This document shows positions 1-5,664 of a DNA stretch of 10,519 nt, piece after piece. Position 1 is the first letter of the stretch, and the number at the start of each line of letters is the position of its first letter. Both the position numbers and the translations under genes were made by a program. The notes under the pieces were generated by a model. It ran no database searches. It was not told the origin of the DNA and worked only from the letters and a program-made list of their open reading frames with translations. Source of the DNA: Stephanodiscus triporus (taxonomy: Eukaryota > Bacillariophyta > Thalassiosirophyceae > Thalassiosirales > Thalassiosiraceae); contig JALLAZ010001303.1 of NCBI GenBank assembly GCA_036939755.1, forward strand, positions 1 to 10,519, read 5' to 3'.

Positions 1-1
1 T

Positions 2-793
2 TGCCCTAACGGAGCAACAGCAGGTGATGAGTATGCCCCGTTTGCTTCTAGTGGGAATCCTACAACATGTGCGGAGTTTATTGATGCTGCCAAGCTTTAT
101 GAAACTGGATCCCAAGATTGCGCCTTTGCTGAATCTGTCGAGTTAGGTTGCTGCCTCACTGCACCTCAGAATCCTTGCATCATTTGCCCGAATGGTGCCA
201 CAGCCGGCGATGATTATGTCCCACCATACGAGGGAAATACCTTTACATGTGCGGAGAACATTGATTTTGCTACGCTATTCGAAACAGAGTCTGATTATTG
301 TGGATTGCTTGGTGAAGTAGACGCGTCATATTGCTGCCCAGTAAATGACGATGACTGGACTCCCACCCCTCCAATCATCCAACCTACCAGTCCACCTATC
401 CTAGTGTTGACGACAAGGGAACCAACATCGCTACCCCCTCCTACCCCTCCTCCCACGACCGTTTCGGATTCGCCCATTTGGGGGGTGGTTGTCAGTGATG
501 GCCCCACCATGAATCCTACCATGGCATCACTACCCCCTTCTACTCCTCCTTCTTCAACGGCAGAACCTGGTTCGGGAGGTACAACAGTGGGGGAAGTCAT
601 CGGTGAGGGGGTGGATATTTTGCTGGATGTGCTCAACAATACAGTGACCAGTCCCACCGCCTCTCCTCCCTTGAGCAATGCGACTCAATCTCCCACATTA
701 GCCTCACTGGCAGAACCTGTTTCGGGAGGTGCAAGTGTTTTCACATTCACTGTCATAATTATTTCTTCTCTATGCGTTATTGCTTTTGTGTAA
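2..793 (+). CDS. Cys-rich repeat surface protein, C-terminal part (5' end outside window)
   Basis: The frame is open from the window edge to a TAA at 791-793, giving about 263 residues of a longer protein. Two tandem Cys-rich repeats are seen. The first starts at the left edge and the second at 185, a 61-codon period. Each opens CPNGATAGD, has a central TCAE followed by ID, and closes with a CC pair (about 332-337 in the second). From about 357 to 735 lies a Pro/Thr/Ser-rich stalk suited to O-glycosylation. The protein ends in a hydrophobic stretch (TVIIISSLCVIAFV) with no charged tail after it, preceded by small residues (SGGAS). That pattern fits a GPI-attachment signal or a terminal membrane anchor. 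Repeats of this kind occur in large diatom surface or secreted proteins of unknown function; this is recognition from memory. An extracellular role is inferred. No intron is seen. The start codon and signal peptide lie upstream. Confidence 0.8.
   Translation, partial: CPNGATAGDEYAPFASSGNPTTCAEFIDAAKLYETGSQDCAFAESVELGCCLTAPQNPCIICPNGATAGDDYVPPYEGNTFTCAENIDFATLFETESDYCGLLGEVDASYCCPVNDDDWTPTPPIIQPTSPPILVLTTREPTSLPPPTPPPTTVSDSPIWGVVVSDGPTMNPTMASLPPSTPPSSTAEPGSGGTTVGEVIGEGVDILLDVLNNTVTSPTASPPLSNATQSPTLASLAEPVSGGASVFTFTVIIISSLCVIAFV
559..730 (+). repeat. Direct repeat within the stalk coding sequence (AEPxSGG units)
   Basis: A 22-base block at 559-580 recurs at 709-730 with one mismatch and encodes AEPGSGG and AEPVSGG. 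The codons before each block (MASLPPS, LASL) are also related. The 150-base period keeps the reading frame, so the stalk appears to have grown by in-frame duplication. Confidence 0.75.
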
Positions 794-1233
794 GGCAGAT
801 CAAATTGCAAACTTTGCTAGGGGTGTATTGGATACCATATCTGTTATTATGTTAAGATTGCTCTAAAGAATAATCGCAGTTGATATCATATGTATTGCCT
901 GGTATTTTCTTGTCCGCTCCTCATCGCCATAGTGATGGCAAAAGGAGACGGAGAATCAGAGTAACATTATTGCTGTTCTTCTGTGTGGATTTGAGGTTTC
1001 ATTCTGTCGCATTTTGGACGTGGCTGCGTCCCTGAGGTTTATGTTGAGAAGAATAAAACATGAAGTATGGTGCCAATACTGTGACGCCAAGACACAATTG
1101 TAAGTTATTTGCGTGCCATATCGAAGAAGAATACACCCCTGAAGAGAATGCCACTTGGCTCTATTATGAAGACTCGTAACTGATTCCTATAAGACGAAGA
1201 AAACGGTCAGAGCACATCATAGATTAGATAAGA
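794..1233. other. Non-coding stretch with possible poly(A) signal
   Basis: No supportable gene is seen. AATAAA at 1052-1057, about 260 bases past the upstream stop, is a candidate poly(A) signal for the surface-protein gene. At 1221-1240 a 10-base unit (agattagata / agattagatc) is repeated in tandem, ending at the stop codon of the helicase remnant that reads leftward from 1407. The rest is AT-rich without recognisable structure. Confidence 0.5.
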
Positions 1234-1407
1234 TTAGATCCTGCTTCGCCACGTATTAATGATGGATGTTACTGCCGCTATCCATAGTCGTTTGGCCTTC
1301 TCTGCATTATTCTGATTCACCCAAGGCTTGGCCGCGGCACTGTCCACGCCAGCATCCGATAGAGTTACGACGAATACCATAACCTTCTTCATCTGTTGGC
1401 GGCACGT
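1234..1407 (-). pseudogene. Inverted, truncated copy of the DHX37 helicase gene 3' end
   Basis: Read on the - strand, 1407-1276 aligns with 10337-10519 of the helicase gene at the right edge of this window. The last 54 bases (1329-1276 against 10466-10519) are identical. The preceding 78 bases (1407-1330 against 10337-10414) differ at four positions. Between these blocks the copy lacks 51 bases (10415-10465), an in-frame loss of 17 codons. All four substitutions change the amino acid (R to C, K to Q, V to M, L to V), as expected without selection. The copy continues past the window-edge match for 13 more codons to a TAA at 1236-1234, ending NTWRSRI. Nothing upstream of 1407 matches the helicase clearly, and the frame meets a stop shortly before. 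It is therefore a 3' fragment, most likely a non-functional duplicate. Confidence 0.88.
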
Positions 1408-2181
1408 TGGTGGGGAACGAGACGCAACCGGCTGCGCATCGTAAGAAGTTTACCACCATACCATCATTTACTCGTCATGATTATACCAACAACTTCTTTT
1501 TTTCTCTCTTGGATTCTGATGCAGCTGTGGAGCGTTCTGATCTAGTGAGACTCCATTCTGTGGTATTTTGGTGGGGTGAGTGTATGTCGATGTGGTAATT
1601 TGACTCTGACATGTATTAGTTAACTAAACGTGCAGTGACTCTTCTATTTGTAATTGATGTATGTCGACGTGGATTCGCTCATCAGCCCGAGAGACTTTGA
1701 CAAAGTCTTCTTTACCACAGTCAAAATGTCTTTGCCAACATATTTTGAGATCAATTTTGCACAGAGCCACTTTTGCAGCTCGCCGAAGAATCGACTTTAT
1801 ATTGATATCATCGATCAAATGTCGGAACATCGCATGAAATCCAGCGGTGGGACACCAATTGAACGAAGGGGTGGGTGGGCATCGAAGCAAGCATTATTTG
1901 CAAACGGTCCACCTCTGTTCAATCGTGTGATTTTTGCAACTGTATTTGGAAAAAGTGTTACAGGTTATGGCACCATACCTGCAATGCAAAATGCCAGGCA
2001 AGTTTTGAAGGAGCAGGCTGGTGATTTGATTGTCACTGGCAAGTGGAAAAGTCAATGCGATTCTTTCATTGCTGCTCCTTTCGAGGGATGTGCGGAGTGG
2101 TCCAGAACTGAGCTGTACAATCTTTACAATATGTCACGTTGGGGTGTGGCCGTGGATAGGAGATGGGCTATTAACGCCTGA
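1407..2181 (+). pseudogene. Broken GT32-like (Gly_transf_sug) glycosyltransferase remnant
   Basis: Two frames carry consecutive parts of one recognisable protein. The first (to about 1580) contains AAVERSDLVRLHSVVFWWG, the family's SDL-R...L...GG block. The second (1657-2181) opens YVDVDSL, the DxD motif that directly follows GG in GT32 enzymes. It continues with SSPKN, NGPPLF (the family's GP-F region) and a C-terminal block ending in LYNMSRWG to a TGA at 2179-2181. GT32 enzymes transfer sugars from nucleotide-sugars in the Golgi. The frames are out of register and separated by a 62-base interruption with stops and no usable AG acceptor in the right phase. The normal N-terminal part of the domain is missing or unrecognisable, and the segment before SDL looks shortened. 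AATAAA follows at 2186-2191. Family assignment is by motif recognition only. A live gene with a sequencing error or unusual intron remains possible. Confidence 0.6.
1581..1672 (+). repeat. 15-bp near-duplicate flanking a 62-bp interruption in the GT32 remnant
   Basis: TGTATGTCGATGTGG at 1581-1595 recurs as TGTATGTCGACGTGG at 1658-1672, with one mismatch and a 77-base offset. Both copies encode YVDV of the DxD motif in the same frame relative to themselves. The 62 bases between them (1596-1657) contain stop codons and the branch-site-like TTAACTAAAC. The layout resembles an insertion with target-site duplication, or a local duplication that broke the gene. Confidence 0.6.
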
Positions 2182-2575
2182 AGCAAATAAAAGTAAGGAA
2201 TAAGTAGCTTCGCGGGAGCAGCAGTATGAGTTGTCATGGGAGTTTGAATGGAAAAAATGCCTTGCACAACACAGGCCGCGTTTCTCAATTCACTAAATGT
2301 ACCTGCTGTGACTACTCCGTGGTTTCGCACACAAAAGGAATCGACAAAAACACAAGATACTGTCTTGATTAGGTTGATCGGAATTAAACTCTTCTCGGAG
2401 AAAGGAATGTGAATGTGGCAAAGCAGACACCAAAGTCACTGTCCGAAAACAGGTAACATCACTAAAGCAAGTCGAAACCCCATTGTTTAGACATCCCCAT
2501 TTCATAGTTCAATACGCATTTTATTCACGGTTACAGGTCACGGAAAACCACTCCGTGCTTCATCCTCCAATGCAC
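2182..2575. other. Intergenic region between convergent gene ends
   Basis: This stretch holds the 3' flanks of the GT32 remnant (+) and the glycosyltransferase gene (-). On the - strand AATAAA is present at 2525-2520, about 50 bases past the stop at 2576, a plausible poly(A) signal for that gene. Short open frames on the - strand have no recognisable motifs and were not called. Confidence 0.5.
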
Positions 2576-5305
2576 TTAGCACACGGAGCACGAATTCCTA
2601 AATTGCTTCGTGAGGTTTGTCCTCTCTTTGGAGGGCGGCATCGACATAAGTACATTCACCGCCTCGTGCACGCATCTTCTTCGTGTGGCATTGAAAGTCC
2701 AAGCGGCCCACGGCGATGGATTATTGGCGAGGTCCGCGTCGCCATCGTGACTTCTCCATCGATCGTTTTCCACCCTCGCCTCGACGAAGCCCGTTTCGTT
2801 TAGCCGTGACAGAATTTCTCTCAATCGGGTCACCCTGGTCCTATTAACGAACGGCACCAGGAATCTCTCGTGCCAGCCAAAGTAACGCAGGGGGTCCTCC
2901 CCGTGCTCGCCCGCGTCCGGCAACGCCCCGTGCTTGCACCGGAAATAGCCCTGTGCGTCGGACACTTCCTTCGTCGTGGTCCACCGTAAGCTTTCGTAGT
3001 GCAGTGGATTACGGTAGGGCCGATCGTCGGGTCCACCCGCTCGTCTCGAAATCGACGACCACAGCCTCTTGAGGAATCTCGATTCCTCCCTCTCGATGGC
3101 CTCCTCCTCGTCGTGGACCTTCTTCATCGTCTCGTGCGTTCCGCTCAGGTAGGACTCGGCGTTCAGCGGCCCGTGGACCACCGAAACATTCCTGTCCGTC
3201 ATGTAGCGTATCAGGTGGGAATCGTTCATGTAATGCTGTGGGGCATTGCCGTATCGATCCGGATCGCCAATCACGTCGCGCCATTCCCCCAATACGTACC
3301 GTATCCGATCGCGGTAATCGTCGTCCTCGTAGTAAGCGGGGAATATGTCCTCGTCCCAAACCCCAACGCGCGCCACCGCGCAGCTCGTCATCACGAAGTT
3401 GCTCCACGGATTCTCCAATTTACCCCTGCCGTATATGTAGCCGTAGGTGTGCACCGCCAGATTCGGATGTTCCGCTCGCGCCTTTTCCAATTCCCTCCCC
3501 ATGACGTTAAGTACCGTGGGGGGGTACGCGATGTCGTAATTGACGATGAGCCAATGGGGCGCGGACGGGTGGACGAACAGGGCGTTGTTCACGCCCACGG
3601 AGAATCCGAGGTTGGTCCCGAAGCGCAGGACAACGAGTTCGTTGACGCAGGCATCCCTCATATTATTCGTCGGCCGGACGCCGTCCCGACTTACGTCGTC
3701 CAAAATGCAAAATTGTCGAACTGACGTGGCCATTCGCGACATGAGCCTCAGCGATTCCGAATCCGCCAATCGCACATGTCGGTACTCGTCCACTCGTCCG
3801 GCGTTGGCGCCATAGTCGCCATCATCATCTCCTCCTCCTCCTCCGTCCGACGAAATCTCCTCGAATCCCCTAAGCGCTATGAATTCATCCAGCGCCCCCC
3901 CGACGACGTATCGACTCGATCCGCCCTCGTTACGAGCTTGCTGCGCCTCCGTCGATTCGTCGTACCACGTGATCACGATCGACCCGATTACGTTCGTGTC
4001 CATCGTGTGAAGCAGTCGACGCAGGTATCGATTGTCGGGCGTGTCGTTCGCGACTACGATGCCCACGACTGGCAACGAGCGACGATCTCGCCTTTTCGTG
4101 TCATCGTCGCCATCTTCGTCGTCGCGCCGTCGTCGTCGTCGTCGTCGGTACCCCTCGCACGATAAAATGGCCCGCTCGCGCAGGCGCGTCGACATCGCCC
4201 CCCGCGTACGTCCCATCAGGTCGTAATCCGGGATGGGCACGGCATATTCGTCATACGCGCTATCGTCGCTGCGATTCGGATGATTGTCATTGTGCGAGAA
4301 TATTACACGTCCCGACCGTCGTTCCTCCTCCTCCTCCGTCGATGACGATGACGATGATGATGTTGTGTTCGGACGGTCCCACCACCCGGACGACGACGCC
4401 CCACGATGGCCGTCTTCGTCGTACGCGGCCGCCGGCGGGAACGACGGAGGCATCATGCCGGAAACCGAATCCTGCATCGCGACCTCCCAGCCCCTCCATT
4501 CCCCCTCGTATTCCCAAACGGGCATCTTGACGTAACGCACGTAGCACGAACAGTAAACGGCCGGAACTAGGACGAGGAAGACCAATCTCGCGCGCGTCGA
4601 TCGCAATGCGGCGATCGAAGACGGCGGCGGCAGCAGCTCGCGGACGATAATCCTCGCGACCTTCAGGAGGTCGAGGACGACCGTCCTCGCGAATGCGCAA
4701 CCTGGCCTCGCCGTCGTCCGGCACGCTCGTTCGTAGAGAGGACATCGACTTATCATATGGTCGTTAAATTTTGCCATCCTTGACGTCAGGCGCTCGACGA
4801 GGGCTCCGACGAGCGAAGAGGCCGATGCCAAGGAGGAGGAGTAACGACGACGACGACGACGACGATTATGCGACCCCTGTCCGTCTTTCGGGCATGCGAC
4901 GATCGACGATGGCAGGATCGACGACGACATCATCGACATTGACATCGTCGACGATGAGGACGACGATGACATCGAGCCCGAGTGATGATGATGATGATGA
5001 TGCGACGATGATGCTCGAAAATTCAATAACAGCCCCGTCGACGACGATCGGGACAATATCGGGAATTTCGCGACGCCAACCACCCTTTCCACACACACCC
5101 CGCCGTTGTTGTTGCTGCTGCTGCTGCTGTTGTTGCTGTTGTTGCCGCCGAAATGACGATCGCGACGGTGATTATCGTGGCCGTTATTATTATTTGAAGT
5201 AGGGACGACAGACGACGAAGACGAAGACGACGTTGACGAAGATGAAGATGATGACGTGGTGATGCTGTGCAACGATGAATGCTCGCTGTGCCTCTTTCGT
5301 AGCAT
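2576..5305 (-). CDS. Type II membrane glycosyltransferase, GT-A/GT2-like
   Basis: A single uninterrupted frame of about 909 codons. The start is taken at the first in-frame ATG (5305); upstream the frame contains only a TTG (5323) before a stop. Residues 1 to about 160 are low complexity: Ser, Asn and Arg runs and seven consecutive His. One membrane segment (LVFLVLVPAVYCSCYV, about residues 241-256) has basic residues before it, giving type II topology. An acidic, Ser-rich linker precedes the catalytic part (about 410-720). This opens VVGIVVANDTPD and carries NLGFSVGVNNA (about 565), LIVNYDIAYPP (about 587, the NxD-type metal site) and WDEDIFPAYYEDDDYRDR (about 650). These three blocks typify GT-A, GT2-like transferases such as rhamnosyltransferases. 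A C-terminal extension of about 190 residues follows, and several N-X-S/T sequons lie on the lumenal side. A Golgi role in glycan synthesis is inferred; donor and acceptor are unknown. It is transcribed divergently from the helicase gene. Confidence 0.8.
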   Translation of the reverse strand: MLRKRHSEHSSLHSITTSSSSSSSTSSSSSSSVVPTSNNNNGHDNHRRDRHFGGNNSNNSSSSSNNNGGVCVERVVGVAKFPILSRSSSTGLLLNFRASSSHHHHHHHSGSMSSSSSSSTMSMSMMSSSILPSSIVACPKDGQGSHNRRRRRRRYSSSLASASSLVGALVERLTSRMAKFNDHMISRCPLYERACRTTARPGCAFARTVVLDLLKVARIIVRELLPPPSSIAALRSTRARLVFLVLVPAVYCSCYVRYVKMPVWEYEGEWRGWEVAMQDSVSGMMPPSFPPAAAYDEDGHRGASSSGWWDRPNTTSSSSSSSTEEEEERRSGRVIFSHNDNHPNRSDDSAYDEYAVPIPDYDLMGRTRGAMSTRLRERAILSCEGYRRRRRRRRDDEDGDDDTKRRDRRSLPVVGIVVANDTPDNRYLRRLLHTMDTNVIGSIVITWYDESTEAQQARNEGGSSRYVVGGALDEFIALRGFEEISSDGGGGGDDDGDYGANAGRVDEYRHVRLADSESLRLMSRMATSVRQFCILDDVSRDGVRPTNNMRDACVNELVVLRFGTNLGFSVGVNNALFVHPSAPHWLIVNYDIAYPPTVLNVMGRELEKARAEHPNLAVHTYGYIYGRGKLENPWSNFVMTSCAVARVGVWDEDIFPAYYEDDDYRDRIRYVLGEWRDVIGDPDRYGNAPQHYMNDSHLIRYMTDRNVSVVHGPLNAESYLSGTHETMKKVHDEEEAIEREESRFLKRLWSSISRRAGGPDDRPYRNPLHYESLRWTTTKEVSDAQGYFRCKHGALPDAGEHGEDPLRYFGWHERFLVPFVNRTRVTRLREILSRLNETGFVEARVENDRWRSHDGDADLANNPSPWAAWTFNATRRRCVHEAVNVLMSMPPSKERTNLTKQFRNSCSVC
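4128..4147. repeat. (CGT)n trinucleotide run in coding sequence
   Basis: An uninterrupted CGT run that, read on the - strand, encodes part of a run of eight arginines just before an acidic DDEDGDDD patch, immediately upstream of the catalytic domain of the glycosyltransferase. It is probably length-variable. Confidence 0.85.
4845..4865. repeat. (CGA)n trinucleotide run in coding sequence
   Basis: A perfect CGA/TCG run that encodes seven arginines (- strand) in the cytosolic tail of the glycosyltransferase, ahead of the membrane segment. Confidence 0.85.
4983..5002. repeat. (TGA)n / (CAT)n run encoding seven histidines
   Basis: A perfect trinucleotide run. On the - strand it reads as seven His codons in the N-terminal tail of the glycosyltransferase (about residues 102-108 from the ATG), between Ser-rich segments. 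Confidence 0.85.
5104..5145. repeat. Mixed (GTT/GCT)n run encoding Asn/Ser tracts
   Basis: An imperfect trinucleotide array mixing GTT and GCT units. On the - strand it encodes alternating Asn and Ser runs near the N-terminus of the glycosyltransferase. Confidence 0.85.
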
Positions 5306-5441
5306 AGTGTCGTTGTTGGACAACAGGTGGTGGACGGTGGTGTCATGCTGTTGTCTCCTCCTGTGTCGTCATTGTTCCAAACAGTCGTTGTTGCGTTCTT
5401 GTTGTTGTTTTTGTTGTGATCTCTCTAGGTAGATAAGTAGG

Positions 5442-5453
5442 TATCGTACGATA
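5442..5453. promoter_or_regulatory. 12-bp perfect palindrome in the divergent promoter
   Basis: TATCGTACGATA is a perfect inverted repeat with no spacer. It lies between two GATA-containing motifs in the shared intergenic region. A dimeric protein-binding site is possible but is not shown by sequence alone. Confidence 0.4.
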
Positions 5454-5480
5454 GATATGTATGTACTCTACACCCCTCGA

Positions 5481-5492
5481 CACACACACACA
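5481..5492. repeat. (CA)6 dinucleotide microsatellite
   Basis: Six CA units in the divergent intergenic region, in the likely 5' flank of the helicase gene. Confidence 0.8.
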
Positions 5493-5628
5493 GCCCAGAT
5501 TTCGCGACGAACAGACCGTGCTTCCGGCGCCCACACAAAACGAACACAAAAAAACAAAAACAAACACGAAGAAGAACTTCCGTGTCCTCTGCAAAAACCA
5601 AAACAATACAACGAGGTCGTAAATACAA

Positions 5629-5661
5629 TCATCATAATAATAATCATCATCATCATCATCA
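5629..5661. repeat. (ATC/ATA)n microsatellite directly before the helicase start codon
   Basis: ATC and ATA units run up to four bases before the chosen ATG at 5665. They lie in the 5' leader, so length changes would alter leader length but not the protein. Confidence 0.8.
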
Positions 5662-5664
5662 ATC

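Larger units (their letters stand above)
5306..5664. promoter_or_regulatory. Divergent promoter / 5' UTR region between glycosyltransferase and helicase genes
   Basis: The 359 bases between the two start codons must carry promoters and leaders for both genes. No convincing TATA box is seen. Visible elements are a T/G-rich run (5398-5418), GATA-type hexamers around 5431-5458, a 12-bp palindrome, a CA dinucleotide run and an A/C-rich stretch (about 5530-5600). On the glycosyltransferase side an out-of-frame ATG at 5346 (- strand) opens a frame that overlaps the main start. Confidence 0.6.

Noticed and set aside
295..678. Gly/Val-rich frame on the - strand opposite the Cys-repeat gene
   Set aside because: It is the antisense reading of the Pro/Thr-rich stalk.
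1576..1635. Conventional intron GTGAGT...GCAG joining the two GT32 frames
   Set aside because: Donor, branch-like site and AG exist, but splicing gives the wrong frame for the YVDVDSL block.
2293..2505. 70-codon frame on the - strand between the GT32 remnant and the glycosyltransferase
   Set aside because: No motif, no neighbours in support, and it lies in the probable 3' UTR and intergenic region.
2830..4745. Long + and - strand frames inside the glycosyltransferase gene
   Set aside because: GC-rich codons leave alternative frames open; none has recognisable motifs, while the called frame has a membrane segment and transferase motifs.
4781..4788. TGACGTCA, identical to a CRE and to the CO2/cAMP-responsive elements described in diatom promoters
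   Set aside because: It lies inside the glycosyltransferase coding sequence, hundreds of bases from the promoter, so a chance occurrence is likelier.
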